The translations under genes were made by a program, and so were the position numbers. From Actinobacillus minor NM305 (lineage in GTDB: Bacteria; Pseudomonadota; Gammaproteobacteria; Enterobacterales; Pasteurellaceae): a DNA stretch of 64,000 bases. The stretch covers positions 62,001-126,000 of the forward strand of contig NZ_ACQL01000055.1 in assembly GCF_000175195.1 (NCBI RefSeq). Reading direction: 5' to 3'. Under the pieces are notes generated by a model that did not search any database, had not been told where the DNA came from, and worked only from the letters and a program-made list of their open reading frames with translations. Positions 51,042 through 61,367 of this stretch are shown in pieces. Within the stretch, counting starts at the first letter, position 1. Each line of letters starts with the position of its first letter.

Positions 51042-53549
51042 TTACGCCTTCACTACTTTAACCGCACATTTTTTGTAATCGGTTTCGCCTGAAATTGGAT
51101 CAGTTGCATCTAATGTTAATTTATTCGCTAACTGCCCTGCATCAAAGAACGTTGTAAAGACTAAACCTTCCGGACATTTATTACGACCACGTGTATCTAA
51201 GTGCGTAATCATTTCGCCACGACGGGTAATTAATTTCACTTTATCACCGTGACGTAAACCGCGTTTTTTCGCATCCGCTGGGTGCATCCAGCAAAGGTTA
51301 TTCGGGAATGCTTTATGTAATTCAGGCACACGGCGAGTCATTGTGCCTGTATGCCAATGCTCTAATACACGACCAGTGCTTAACCATAAATCATATTCTT
51401 CATCCGGGCTTTCTGCCGGACCTTCATAAGGCACACCTAAGATAATCGCTTTTTTATCCGGATAACCGTAGAATGCGACACCTTCCCCTGCTTTCACATA
51501 AGGATCATAGCCTTCACGATAGCGCCAAAGTGTCTCTTTGAATTCGCCTGTTTTTTCATCTTTTACCACAGGCCAACGTAAACCACGCACTTGATGATAA
51601 GTATCAAATGACGCTAAATCGTGTCCGTGTCCTCGACCAAATTGTGCGTATTCTTCAAACAAGCCTTTTTGTAAGTAATAACCGAAGTGATCCGCTTCAT
51701 CGTTTAAATAACCCGGTACATTTTTCGGTGTGTCAAATTTATTGACTTCGCCATTCTCGTACAGTACTTGGTAAAGGGTTTTTCCACGATATTCAGGCAT
51801 TTGTGCTAACAACTCTTCGCTCCACACATCTTCTGTTTTGAAGTATTTAGAGAATTCAACAATTTGCCATAAATCTGAACGAGACTCGCCCGGCCCTTTC
51901 ACTTGCTGACGCCAGAATTGAGTACGGCGTTCTGCATTACCATAAGCCCCTTCTTTTTCTACCCACATACAAGTTGGTAAAATTAAGTCTGCCGCGACCG
52001 CACTTACAGACGGATAAGGATCAGACACCACAATAAAGTTGTCAGGATTACGCCAGCCCGGGAAAATCTCTTCGTTAATGTTTGGACCACCCTGCATATT
52101 GTTGGTACAAAGTTGCCATAAGAAATTCATCTTGCTGTCTTTTAACATACGGCTTTGCATTACCGCAGGATAACCCGGTTTCGTTGAAATGGTACCTTTC
52201 GGTAATTTCCACGCCGTTTCTACGATTTCTACGTGTTTTGGATTGGTCACCACCATATCCGCCGGTAAACGGTGTACGAAAGTCCCGACTTCACGCGCTG
52301 TCCCACAAGCAGACGGCTGACCTGTTAGAGAGAACGGACCGCAACCTTCTAACGAAATTTTTCCAGTAAGTAGGTGAACGTTATACATCATATGGTTTAC
52401 CCACACACCACGAGTATGTTGGTTAAAGCCCATTGTCCAGAATGACACTAATTTTTGGTTCGGATCCGCATACATTTTCGCTAATGTTTCAAGTTGCTCT
52501 TTTGGCACCCCTGAAATTTCGTGGGCTTTTTCTAAGGTATAAGGCGCAACAATTTTCTTGAATTCTTCAAAATCGCTGTCATACATTTTGCCTGCGGTTT
52601 TCACATTTTTCGCGGCTTTTTGTAACGGATGTTCCGGACGTAAACCATAACCAATATCCGTTTCGCCACGTTTGAATTTAGTATGCTTATTCACAAAATC
52701 CCAATTCACTTTATCGTTTTGGATAATGTAGTTGGCGATATAGTTAAGAATAGCTAAATCTGAGTGCGGTTTAAAAATAATTGGTGTATCCGCCAGTTCA
52801 AAAGAACGATGCTCAAAGGTGGACATCACTACCACTTTCACTTTGTCATCAGATAAACGGCGGTCAGAAATACGGCTCCATAAAATTGGGTGCATTTCCG
52901 CCATATTTGAGCCCCAAAGCACAAAAGCATCGGTTTTTTCAATGTCGTTATAGCAACCCATCGGTTCATCCATACCAAAGGTACGCATAAAGGCTACCGC
53001 CGCTGAAGCCATACAGTGACGAGCGTTCGGATCGATAGTATTAGAACGAATGCCTCCTTTCCAAAGTTTCACTTTGGCATAACCTTCAAAAATCGTAGTT
53101 TGACCGGAAGAGAACATACCGATGGCATTCGGATCTTTTTTCTCTTTTAAAATCGTTTTGATTTTATCTGCCATAATCGTAAAGGCTTGATCCCAAGAAA
53201 CCGGCGTAAAATCCCCTTCTTTATGGAATTTACCATCTTTCATACGTAATAATGGCGTTTGAACACGGTCTGCACCGTACATAATTTTGGATAAGAAATA
53301 GCCTTTAATACAGTTTAAACCACGGTTAACTTCTGCATCCGGGTCGCCTTGGGTTGCCACCACACGACCATCTTTTGTTCCCACTAATACGCTACAACCC
53401 GTACCACAGAAACGGCACGGTGCTTTATCCCACTTAATCCCCATATCATCAGCAGCATAGACGTTTTTCACAGGGATCGCCATACCAGCAGCCGCTGCAG
53501 CTGCAATCGCTGCATTAGCTTTCATAAAATCTCTACGGTTAAGTTCCAT
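51042..53549 (-). CDS. napA: Periplasmic nitrate reductase catalytic subunit NapA
   Basis: 835 residues from the ATG at 53549 (GTGGGAAAC upstream; a GTG four codons earlier lies within that site). Twin-arginine signal N-R-R-D-F-M-K, N-terminal 4Fe-4S cluster C-R-F-C-G-T-G-C...C-I-K-G, and the bis-MGD domains. It reduces nitrate to nitrite, with a Cys ligand for Mo expected in N-A-R-H-C-M-A-S-A. One Hin-type uptake core lies inside (51997-52005), unlike the Apl type elsewhere in the window. Confidence 0.98.
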   Translation of the reverse strand: MELNRRDFMKANAAIAAAAAAGMAIPVKNVYAADDMGIKWDKAPCRFCGTGCSVLVGTKDGRVVATQGDPDAEVNRGLNCIKGYFLSKIMYGADRVQTPLLRMKDGKFHKEGDFTPVSWDQAFTIMADKIKTILKEKKDPNAIGMFSSGQTTIFEGYAKVKLWKGGIRSNTIDPNARHCMASAAVAFMRTFGMDEPMGCYNDIEKTDAFVLWGSNMAEMHPILWSRISDRRLSDDKVKVVVMSTFEHRSFELADTPIIFKPHSDLAILNYIANYIIQNDKVNWDFVNKHTKFKRGETDIGYGLRPEHPLQKAAKNVKTAGKMYDSDFEEFKKIVAPYTLEKAHEISGVPKEQLETLAKMYADPNQKLVSFWTMGFNQHTRGVWVNHMMYNVHLLTGKISLEGCGPFSLTGQPSACGTAREVGTFVHRLPADMVVTNPKHVEIVETAWKLPKGTISTKPGYPAVMQSRMLKDSKMNFLWQLCTNNMQGGPNINEEIFPGWRNPDNFIVVSDPYPSVSAVAADLILPTCMWVEKEGAYGNAERRTQFWRQQVKGPGESRSDLWQIVEFSKYFKTEDVWSEELLAQMPEYRGKTLYQVLYENGEVNKFDTPKNVPGYLNDEADHFGYYLQKGLFEEYAQFGRGHGHDLASFDTYHQVRGLRWPVVKDEKTGEFKETLWRYREGYDPYVKAGEGVAFYGYPDKKAIILGVPYEGPAESPDEEYDLWLSTGRVLEHWHTGTMTRRVPELHKAFPNNLCWMHPADAKKRGLRHGDKVKLITRRGEMITHLDTRGRNKCPEGLVFTTFFDAGQLANKLTLDATDPISGETDYKKCAVKVVKA

Positions 53550-53582
53550 AATGTTTCCCACTTAAGTTAAAAATTGAACCGC

Positions 53583-53641
53583 TTGTAGGGACACACTGCG
53601 TGTGTCCGTTTCGATAGCAGTGGAGGATCGAAATCCCCACA
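53583..53641. repeat. TGTAGGGAC-type element in the napD-napA gap
   Basis: Left arm TGTAGGGACACACTGCGTGT with an internal ACACAC/GTGTGT hairpin. The right side reads as the complement of TGTGGGGATTTCGATCCTCC. The outer ends and the layout match the two elements above, with diverged internal sequence. An uptake core (complement ACCGCTTGT) touches its left end. Confidence 0.65.
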
Positions 53642-53642
53642 A

Positions 53643-53909
53643 TTATTTTTCATCGATATAATTTGAAATTAATGAAACAACAATGACCCCATCAATTTCT
53701 TTTACTTCATCAATTCTATCCGCTAGTGCAAGTTGTCTATCGCTTTCAATGGTCACGATAATCTTGCCTTCTGCTTCTTTCACACCGTGAATTTCACTGT
53801 GCGGAATTTTCAAAATATCCGCTTGAACTTGCTCAAGTTTGGCTGGTTTAGCTTGCACCACAAGACTACAGACATACCAGTTTTTGTTTAAATCAAAATT
53901 ACTCATCAT
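53643..53909 (-). CDS. napD: NapA signal-peptide-binding chaperone NapD
   Basis: 88 residues from the ATG at 53909 (the next codon is also ATG); its start overlaps the napF stop. Ferredoxin-like fold with W-Y-V-C-S-L-V-V-Q-A and E-I-H-G-V-K-E. It binds the twin-arginine signal of NapA until cofactor is loaded. An upstream in-frame extension lies inside napF and is rejected. Confidence 0.92.
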   Translation of the reverse strand: MMSNFDLNKNWYVCSLVVQAKPAKLEQVQADILKIPHSEIHGVKEAEGKIIVTIESDRQLALADRIDEVKEIDGVIVVSLISNYIDEK

Positions 53910-54496
53910 TCTCTCAATATTTTCACCGCACTCACAGGACAAACACCAATACAAGCGCCACAGCCGTTGCAAGCGGGTAAATCCAGTTCTAATTTTGCAA
54001 TACCGCCTAACTGCGGCTTAAAACGAATTGCCCGACTTTCACAATAATCACCACAAGCTCGGCATTCAATTTTTTGGCTAAGTAAACAGCTCTCGGTAAC
54101 TTCAACCTTATGTGCCCAAGCCTCTTCTTCCGTGCTTCGAAAAATCGGTTCTGAACAGATTTCTACACATTTCTGGCAGAACGTACATTCGCCTTTGCTG
54201 AAATCAATTTCAGGAAAGCCAGCGTCACTGAATTTAATAATCTGTGTTTCACAAACCGCTACACATTGCCGACAAGCGGTGCATTTTTCTAAAAAAATTG
54301 CAAGATTTGCCCAGGGTGGAAGAATTGCATCATAACCTTGTAAGCGAATTTGCTCTTTTTTGAGCGTATTTAAAAATTGCCCTTGTAAAAAAGCACGCCG
54401 AGGGAGCTTTTGATCTGCAAAATCACTCAAATCATTACCTAAAACAATACGAATTAAATTTTTGTCATTATCCGATTTTTTGGCTTTTTTCTTCAT
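53906..54496 (-). CDS. napF: Ferredoxin-type protein NapF
   Basis: 196 residues with four Cys clusters (C-T-A-C-R-Q-C, C-T-F-C-Q-K-C, C-R-A-C-G-D-Y-C, C-N-G-C-G-A-C). NapF helps iron-sulfur assembly of NapA. The start is the ATG at 54496; a GTG directly before it is less likely. The first cluster's C-T-A-C is encoded across an uptake core (54272-54280 on the plus strand). First gene of the nap operon. Confidence 0.94.
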   Translation of the reverse strand: MKKKAKKSDNDKNLIRIVLGNDLSDFADQKLPRRAFLQGQFLNTLKKEQIRLQGYDAILPPWANLAIFLEKCTACRQCVAVCETQIIKFSDAGFPEIDFSKGECTFCQKCVEICSEPIFRSTEEEAWAHKVEVTESCLLSQKIECRACGDYCESRAIRFKPQLGGIAKLELDLPACNGCGACIGVCPVSAVKILRE

Positions 54497-54535
54497 CACT
54501 ATAAAGGGGTATTTCTCTCTCTAAATGATGATTTA

Positions 54536-54549
54536 TTGATACTCATCAA
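54536..54549. promoter_or_regulatory. Perfect FNR-type box upstream of napF
   Basis: TTGATACTCATCAA matches the FNR consensus TTGAT-N4-ATCAA in all ten fixed positions. It lies about 40 bases from the napF start in the 118-base gap shared with the divergent oxidoreductase gene, as expected for anaerobic activation of nap. It could act on either gene. Confidence 0.78.
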
Positions 54550-54614
54550 AGAAGAATGGCGTGAATTTCGATAAGGCGGTAAAATGTTGCAAACCATTTT
54601 TATTTAGGACAAAT

Positions 54615-55190
54615 ATGAAACACTTAATTATTTATGCGCACCCTAATCCAAACAGTTTTAATCGGGCAATTTTAGATAGCGTGATTAAAGCCAGTGAACC
54701 ACATAGTGTTATCGTAAGAGATTTAAATAATCTTGAATTTAACCCAACCCTAAGCTGGCAAGAATGCCTTGCAACCTTTAGTGGAAATTATGCAGAAGCT
54801 GTTAGTCAGGAGCATCAATACTGGCAACAAGCTGATCTCATCACGCTTATTTACCCTCTTTGGTGGATGGGCTTTCCAGCAATATTAAAAGGCTATTTAG
54901 ATCGTGTTTTAACTTATGGATTTGCTTATAAAAACGGGGAAAATGAAAGCATCGGTTTGCTAAAAGGGAAGAAAATGCAACATTTCATTACGATGGGCAA
55001 TACTAATGAAAAATATGCACAAAAAGGCTTTTTAAAATCTCTTGATGATACCCTAGGCAACGGATTATTTAACTTTTGTGGCATTGAAAATGTACAAATG
55101 CATTTTTTAGGTGGGGTTGGTATTCCAACTACAGATTACCAAACTATTTTAGAATACTCTCAAGAAGCCACAGCTCGTTTAACAAAATAA
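54615..55190 (+). CDS. NAD(P)H-dependent flavoprotein oxidoreductase (quinone reductase-like)
   Basis: 191 residues from the ATG at 54615 (AGGAC upstream; an earlier in-frame start lacks one). Flavodoxin-like fold with Y-A-H-P-N-P-N-S-F-N-R, F-P-x-W-W-type segment Y-P-L-W-W-M-G-F-P-A-I-L-K-G-Y-L-D-R-V and G-L-L-K-G-K-K. It resembles the MdaB/KefF/NQO1 group that reduces quinones with two electrons. Its exact substrate is unknown. It shares a promoter gap with napF and so with the FNR box. Confidence 0.82.
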   Translation: MKHLIIYAHPNPNSFNRAILDSVIKASEPHSVIVRDLNNLEFNPTLSWQECLATFSGNYAEAVSQEHQYWQQADLITLIYPLWWMGFPAILKGYLDRVLTYGFAYKNGENESIGLLKGKKMQHFITMGNTNEKYAQKGFLKSLDDTLGNGLFNFCGIENVQMHFLGGVGIPTTDYQTILEYSQEATARLTK

Positions 55191-55192
55191 AG

Positions 55193-55228
55193 AAAACCTA
55201 GTTGATTACTCATCAACTAGGTTTTTCT
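55193..55228. terminator. Terminator after the oxidoreductase gene
   Basis: A 14-bp perfect stem, AAAACCTAGTTGAT (55193-55206) against ATCAACTAGGTTTT (55212-55225), with a 5-base loop and T-run. It ends at the stop codon of the convergent yidB-like gene and can serve both. Confidence 0.9.
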
Positions 55229-55653
55229 TAACTAAATAATTTACCTAACACACCTTTTGCCGCTTGTGCTAATAAATCATTAGTATTTAGATTTTTTAAA
55301 TCCGGTAATTGCCCGTCCGGCGTAAGCATATCCACTAATTTTGGTAAATACTCCGCCAAAATATCTCCCGCATCTTTTTCATCAACACCAGCAGTTTCTG
55401 CTGCTGAGCGTAAATTATCTTCGCCCACGACTTCAACGATTTGTTGATTTGAGATTGGAGCATTTTCTTCATTTGGGCTAATCCATGATTTAAGTAAATC
55501 ATCTAAACCACTTTGGTTAAAGCGTTGAATTAATCCTTCGATGCCACCTTCAGATTGAAGTAAAGATTGGATTAATTGCATCGCAACAGATTGATTACTA
55601 TTATTGCCACTTAATACAGATGAAGCAATTGATCCTAAAATGTTACCTAACAT
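55228..55653 (-). CDS. YidB/DUF937 family protein
   Basis: 141 residues: Gly/Ser-rich N-terminus (L-G-N-I-L-G-S-I-A-S-S-V), then D-L-L-K-S-W-I-S-P-N-E-E-N, V-E-V-V-G-E-D and a C-terminal D-I-L-A-E-Y-L-P-K-L-V-D segment. This is the DUF937/YidB pattern. Function not established. Confidence 0.8.
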   Translation of the reverse strand: MLGNILGSIASSVLSGNNSNQSVAMQLIQSLLQSEGGIEGLIQRFNQSGLDDLLKSWISPNEENAPISNQQIVEVVGEDNLRSAAETAGVDEKDAGDILAEYLPKLVDMLTPDGQLPDLKNLNTNDLLAQAAKGVLGKLFS

Positions 55654-55685
55654 AGTTATGTTCCTTTATTAAATATAGCTATCTA

Positions 55686-55730
55686 CAAGCGGTTGTTTTT
55701 TGCAAAACATTAACCAAAATCAACCGCTTG
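55686..55730. repeat. Inverted pair of uptake cores after kdsB
   Basis: CAAGCGGTTG (55686-55695) pairs with CAACCGCTTG (55721-55730), a 10-bp perfect stem around a 25-base loop. It abuts the kdsB stop. No T-run follows on the minus strand, so it may not terminate. Confidence 0.65.
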
Positions 55731-56489
55731 CTACTTAGCAGATAAAATTTGGCGTACTCGTTCCAAATCTTCTAATGTATCCACACCCACTTGTGGGGCT
55801 TCTTTTGCTAATGCGAGATGAATTTTCTCGCCATACCATAACGCTCTGAGTTGCTCTAGCGACTCTAACTGCTCAAGGGCTGTTGGTTGCCACGCAACAT
55901 ACTGTTTAATAAAACTCGCTCGATAAGCATAGATACCAATATGGCGTAAATAATTCTGCTGTTGGACAAAAGCATCATCACAATGTGGGAAATTATCACG
56001 TCCAAACGGAATGGGCGCACGTGAGAAATAGAGTGCCATTCCGTTTTTATCGTTCAACGTTTTAACCACATTTGGATTAAAAAGTTCCTCACGGGTTGTT
56101 AATTTTACCGCAAGTGTTGCCATATTAACCTGATTTTCAGCCAAATTGCGTGCAACTTGCTCAACAATACTTGGTGGAATTAAAGGTTCATCACCTTGAA
56201 TGTTCACAATAATCTCATCGTCTGCAATTTGCATTTTTTCCACAACTTCGGCTAAACGCTCTGTACCGGAATTATGCTTATCCGAAGTCATACACACTTC
56301 TGCACCAAATTGGCGAGCAACGCTTTCTATTTCAGGATGATCTGTTGCAATAATCACGCGATTTGCGCCCGCTTGTTGTGCTTTTTCCCAAACGTGTTGG
56401 ATCATCGGTTTCCCAACAATATCCGCTAAAGGCTTACGAGGTAAGCGACTTGAAGCATAACGAGCCGGAATAATTACGGTAAAATTCAT
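55731..56489 (-). CDS. kdsB: CMP-Kdo synthetase (3-deoxy-manno-octulosonate cytidylyltransferase)
   Basis: 252 residues: [14 protein letters not shown] at the N-terminus, then I-Q-G-D-E-P and the H-I-G-I-Y-A-Y-R segment. It activates Kdo for addition to lipid A precursor. It lies 9 bases after trxB. Confidence 0.97.
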   Translation of the reverse strand: MNFTVIIPARYASSRLPRKPLADIVGKPMIQHVWEKAQQAGANRVIIATDHPEIESVARQFGAEVCMTSDKHNSGTERLAEVVEKMQIADDEIIVNIQGDEPLIPPSIVEQVARNLAENQVNMATLAVKLTTREELFNPNVVKTLNDKNGMALYFSRAPIPFGRDNFPHCDDAFVQQQNYLRHIGIYAYRASFIKQYVAWQPTALEQLESLEQLRALWYGEKIHLALAKEAPQVGVDTLEDLERVRQILSAK

Positions 56490-56498
56490 TTTTTACTC

Positions 56499-57461
<963 letters not shown>

Positions 57462-57506
57462 TTAATAAAAGTAGCCTTTTCTGACTATTTTAGCATGCCT
57501 GTGTGG

Positions 57507-58352
57507 CTAATAGAGTAAAGAGTAAAGTTGGCGTCTAAATTTAGGCACAATAGGATCATTACCAAGTGCAGCCAGAATGGCAAGAAATTGCGCTTTAAGT
57601 TCGCCGTTTGAAACATTAAGATCAGATTTAAGCCAGTCAAATAAGAGCGCTAATGCTTCTTCATTTTTATGTGCTTGATGAAGCTGATTTGCCAATTTCA
57701 TTGCGATCTCAGGTGTTTTTTGCATAGCATAATCTTGCTGCAACTGTTGTAATTCAGGCGATTCAGAAGCTTGTTCCAACAGTTCGATTTGCGCTTGTAG
57801 CCCATTCCAACGGCTATCTCGATCTTGAATAGGGATCTGTTTTAGAATCTCTCTAGCTTCTGTTGTTTTTTTCATCACGATATAAGTTTCTGCGTATAAC
57901 AACGCAAAATCACTATTTTTCTTATCAGATAGCTCCCAAGCATTTTTTAATAAAGGCAAAGCTTCTTCATAACGCTGATCTTGTAACAATTCAAGCGCTT
58001 GATTAAATTTAATATCTTCTTCTTTGGGTAAAATGTTTGCTAAACGAACACGTAATTCAGGTTCGCTTACTGCGCCTTGAATCATATCAATCGGCTGCCC
58101 ATCAGCAAAAAGGTACATGGTTGGAATCGTTTGAATACGAAATTGTGTGGCGAGCTCTCGTTGCTCATCACAATTTACCGTTGCCAAAATAAATTGCCCT
58201 GAATGTTCATCTGCAAGTCGGCGCAACAAACCATCCATCTCCAGTGAAGCCATTTCACGTGGTGAAATAAAATTAAACACCATCGGTACTTGTGAAGCCG
58301 CAGCCCAAACTTCGCTAAAATTAGCTTCATTTACATTAACAATATATTCCAT
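57507..58352 (-). CDS. cnoX: Thioredoxin-TPR chaperone CnoX (YbbN)
   Basis: 281 residues: a thioredoxin-like domain (about 1-110), then TPR-like helices to the end. The usual W-C-x-x-C is replaced by F-I-S-P-R-E-M, with no Cys at either place, so it lacks reductase activity. Cys61 in V-N-C-D-E matches the conserved second Cys of E. coli CnoX. It probably guards substrates of GroEL during oxidative stress. It lies 54 bases before trxB. Confidence 0.88.
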   Translation of the reverse strand: MEYIVNVNEANFSEVWAAASQVPMVFNFISPREMASLEMDGLLRRLADEHSGQFILATVNCDEQRELATQFRIQTIPTMYLFADGQPIDMIQGAVSEPELRVRLANILPKEEDIKFNQALELLQDQRYEEALPLLKNAWELSDKKNSDFALLYAETYIVMKKTTEAREILKQIPIQDRDSRWNGLQAQIELLEQASESPELQQLQQDYAMQKTPEIAMKLANQLHQAHKNEEALALLFDWLKSDLNVSNGELKAQFLAILAALGNDPIVPKFRRQLYSLLY

Positions 58353-58535
58353 CTTGTTTTCTCAATTATTTAATCAAACCCCATATTACACAGCTCTCAG
58401 TAATACAATCAATATCTCAAATATTATTTACTGTTTTCTAAAGATATCATTATTCACTGGATTTTTTCTTTAATTTTCCTTTATTTATTATAGAAAGAAC
58501 AAAATTATTTGGTGCAAATAAATTACCTTAATTTC

Positions 58536-59042
58536 TTATTGATTCTTCAAAATCTCATTCATCAATTGAATATCAATATGGCAATAACCATTTGGATTTT
58601 TATCTAAATAATCTTGATGATATTCTTCTGCCGGAAAGTAATGTTCCAACATCTCATTTTCAACTGCAAGAGGCTCAGTATACTGTTTTTGTAACTCTGC
58701 GAGAGCGTGATTGATGACGGGAATATCTTGCGGATCAACATAGTAAATCCCTGTGCGATATTGAATCCCTTTATCTTCCCCCTGTTGATTCACACTCACT
58801 GGATCGATGACTTTGAAATAATAATCCAATAATTTAGCTAAAGAAATTTTATTTGCATCGTAGGTAACTTTAACCACTTCAGCATGACCGCTACCGGCAC
58901 AAACATCTTGATAGCTCGGATTATCGGTATTGCCATTGGCGTAGCCCGATTGAGCATCAATCACACCATTGATACGTTGCATAAAGGCTTCGGTTCCCCA
59001 AAAGCAGCCACCTGCTAAATAAATCTCATGGATATTTGACAT
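58536..59042 (-). CDS. msrA: Peptide methionine-S-sulfoxide reductase MsrA
   Basis: 168 residues with catalytic Cys13 in G-G-C-F-W-G-T-E and H-A-E-V, Q-Y-R-T-G-I-Y and E-Y-H-Q-D-Y-L segments. It repairs the S epimer of oxidised methionine. The stand-alone form (no MsrB fusion) lacks a signal peptide and so is cytoplasmic. Confidence 0.96.
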   Translation of the reverse strand: MSNIHEIYLAGGCFWGTEAFMQRINGVIDAQSGYANGNTDNPSYQDVCAGSGHAEVVKVTYDANKISLAKLLDYYFKVIDPVSVNQQGEDKGIQYRTGIYYVDPQDIPVINHALAELQKQYTEPLAVENEMLEHYFPAEEYHQDYLDKNPNGYCHIDIQLMNEILKNQ

Positions 59043-59067
59043 AGTTTCCTCGTTGGTAAAAAATAAA

Positions 59068-59727
59068 TTAAATTTGACCGCTTTCTGAAGCAGTAAAACG
59101 TTTTTCTAATAACATATAAGTGCCTTGAATAATCCAGCCTACGCTAACAGCAAAGAGTAGTGTACTCACGCCAAACGTACCGCCTAGAAATACACCAAAA
59201 CCGCAGACACTCACTTCAATTGCTGTTCTTACTTTCCCTACGTTCCAGCCGTATCTTTGGCAAATCCCTACCATCAATCCATCACGAGGCCCCGCTCCTA
59301 ATTTACAAGAAAGGTAAAATGCCGTACCCACCCCAAAAATGAAAATACCGAGAAGCATAAAACTGATCCGAGTAAATATGGCTTCTGGTGAAGAGAGAAT
59401 ACGGGTGGTGAGATCAGCAAAAAAAGCGATAATTAAGATATTGAGTATAGTGCCAAGCCCAAAACGCAATTTGAACGGAATCCAAAGTAAAAGGACAACA
59501 ACGCTAATGAGCGCAATAGAAACACCTAATGAGATGCCGACTTGTAGTGCAATCCCTTGTGAAAGTACCGTCCAAGGTGCATTACCAAATTGTGCTAACA
59601 CTAATAACCCTTCGCCAATCCCCATGCTTGCCATCGCAATAGAGATGATGGCGAGATTGAGCCATTTCACTTCCCATTGATGAGAGGCAGCCCAAGGCAT
59701 GAGGGGAATTGGTGTTTTTTTCGACAT
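59068..59727 (-). CDS. YczE/YitT-like membrane protein
   Basis: 219 residues, about five membrane helices with G-L-L-V-L-A-Q-F-G-N-A-P-W-T-V-L and L-G-A-G-P-R-D-G-L-M-V-G. Both segments are hallmarks of the YczE family (COG2364). Function is not known. 25 bases before msrA on the same strand. Confidence 0.75.
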   Translation of the reverse strand: MSKKTPIPLMPWAASHQWEVKWLNLAIISIAMASMGIGEGLLVLAQFGNAPWTVLSQGIALQVGISLGVSIALISVVVLLLWIPFKLRFGLGTILNILIIAFFADLTTRILSSPEAIFTRISFMLLGIFIFGVGTAFYLSCKLGAGPRDGLMVGICQRYGWNVGKVRTAIEVSVCGFGVFLGGTFGVSTLLFAVSVGWIIQGTYMLLEKRFTASESGQI

Positions 59728-59859
59728 AAGGTATTTGGCTATAATGGAAAATCATGCAAGCAATATAACATACTCTTTTTAAACTGTTATAACATTTTCA
59801 TCTAAGTTATAGAAGGAGCATAAGTTGATAAAGTGAATTGGTGAAAACGAACAGAAAAT

Positions 59860-59881
59860 TTTTGAGATATATCTCTCAAAA
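59860..59881. promoter_or_regulatory. Symmetric CRP-like operator upstream of nupC
   Basis: Perfect inverted repeat TTTTGAGA (59860-59867) and TCTCAAAA (59874-59881) around a 6-base centre. The spacing is that of CRP sites, with TGAGA in place of TGTGA. Its centre is about 60 bases upstream of the start predicted from TATAGT at 59919-59924, matching class I CRP positioning. Confidence 0.5.
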
Positions 59882-59918
59882 TACATAAAAAGCACAAGAT
59901 TTTTTTTGTAAAAATCTG

Positions 59919-59924
59919 TATAGT
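59919..59924 (+). promoter_or_regulatory. Predicted nupC -10 hexamer
   Basis: TATAGT with no good -35 at 17 bases upstream (AAGATT), consistent with a promoter that needs an activator. A perfect 8-bp hairpin (59946-59965) lies in the leader before nupC. Confidence 0.42.
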
Positions 59925-59992
59925 TACGGAACTTTTTTCTAGGCTCGTTTTTTGAGTAAAAAACGATTAACTTTTTCTTTTGAGGTTATTTT

Positions 59993-61264
59993 ATGAGTAC
60001 GTTAAACAGCCTATTAGGTATTATTGTGCTTTTAGCGATTGCCTTTGTGCTTTCAAATAATAAAAAAGCAATTAACTACCGTACCGTGTTTGGTGCATTG
60101 GGTTTACAAATCGGTTTAGGAGCATTGGTGCTTTATGTGCCAATCGGTCGCCAAGCTTTACAAGCGTTAGCAGATGGCGTGAACAATGTCATAGGTTATG
60201 GTTTTGAAGGGATTAAATTTGTATTCGGTGGCTTAGCCAGCGATAAAATTTTTGAAGTAATGGGCGGAGATGGTTTTATTTTCGCTGTACGTGTTCTTCC
60301 TTCTATTGTTTTCTTCTCTGCTCTTATTTCTCTTCTTTATTACATCGGCGTAATGCAAGTGTTAATTAAAATTATCGGCGGTGCATTACAAAAACTCCTT
60401 GGTACTTCAAAAGCAGAATCAATGTCTGCAGCAGCTAACATTTTCGTTGGTCAAACTGAAGCTCCTCTTATCGTTAAACCTTATATCGGCAAAATGACGC
60501 AATCTGAATTATTTGCAGTAATGTCAGGTGGTTTAGCCTCTATCGCAGGTTCTGTAATGGCGGGTTATGCAGGTATGGGCGTGCCATTAACTTACTTAAT
60601 CGCAGCTTCATTTATGGCGGCTCCGGCAGGTTTATTATTTGCGAAAATCTTATTACCACAAACCGAGCAATTCAACGATGATATGACGAAAGTTGAATTA
60701 GAACAGCCGGCAAACATCTTAGACGCAGCGGCTGCTGGTGCAGGTTCTGGTATGCAACTTGCATTAAACGTAGGCGCAATGTTAATTGCATTCGTTGCGT
60801 TAATTGCATTATTAAACGGTATGCTTGGCGGTATCAGTGCTTGGGGTGCTTGGTTCGGTATGCCTGAATTATCATTAGGTATGGTTTTCGGTTGGGTATT
60901 TAGACCGCTTGCTTGGGTAATTGGTGTGCCTTGGGAAGAAGCACATATCGCAGGTCAAATGATCGGAACAAAATTAGCGATTAACGAATTTGTGGGATAC
61001 TTAGAGTTCTCTAAATATCTAAGCCCTGAATCGGCAATCCAATTAACCGATAAAACCAAAGCGATTATTACCTTCGCACTTTGCGGCTTTGCAAACTTTA
61101 GTTCAATTGCAATTTTAATCGGTGGTTTAGGTGGTATGGCACCAAATCGCCGTGGCGATATTGCAAAATTAGGGATTAAAGCGGTTATCGCAGGTTCGCT
61201 TGCAAACTTAATGAGTGCGACCATTGCAGGTTTATTCATTGGTTTAGGCGGTTCGGTTCTTTAA
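59993..61264 (+). CDS. nupC: Nucleoside transporter NupC (CNT family)
   Basis: 423 residues, about ten membrane segments with the CNT signature [11 protein letters not shown] and E-F-V-G-Y-L-E. It imports nucleosides by ion symport. Followed by deoC and deoD, so uptake and phosphorolysis are encoded together. Confidence 0.96.
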   Translation: MSTLNSLLGIIVLLAIAFVLSNNKKAINYRTVFGALGLQIGLGALVLYVPIGRQALQALADGVNNVIGYGFEGIKFVFGGLASDKIFEVMGGDGFIFAVRVLPSIVFFSALISLLYYIGVMQVLIKIIGGALQKLLGTSKAESMSAAANIFVGQTEAPLIVKPYIGKMTQSELFAVMSGGLASIAGSVMAGYAGMGVPLTYLIAASFMAAPAGLLFAKILLPQTEQFNDDMTKVELEQPANILDAAAAGAGSGMQLALNVGAMLIAFVALIALLNGMLGGISAWGAWFGMPELSLGMVFGWVFRPLAWVIGVPWEEAHIAGQMIGTKLAINEFVGYLEFSKYLSPESAIQLTDKTKAIITFALCGFANFSSIAILIGGLGGMAPNRRGDIAKLGIKAVIAGSLANLMSATIAGLFIGLGGSVL

Positions 61265-61282
61265 TCGAACTTAACAAGATAA

Positions 61283-61306
61283 AACACCACTGGTAACAGT
61301 GGTGTT
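61283..61306 (+). terminator. Hairpin between nupC and deoC
   Basis: A 10-bp perfect stem, AACACCACTG (61283-61292) against CAGTGGTGTT (61297-61306), with a 4-base loop. Only GTTGTAT follows, so termination may be partial and deoC may be read through. Confidence 0.55.
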
Positions 61307-61367
61307 GTTGTATCTGAGGCACGGAAACGTTTGCTTGATTGTGCCTGATTATAATAGGAGGCTCATC

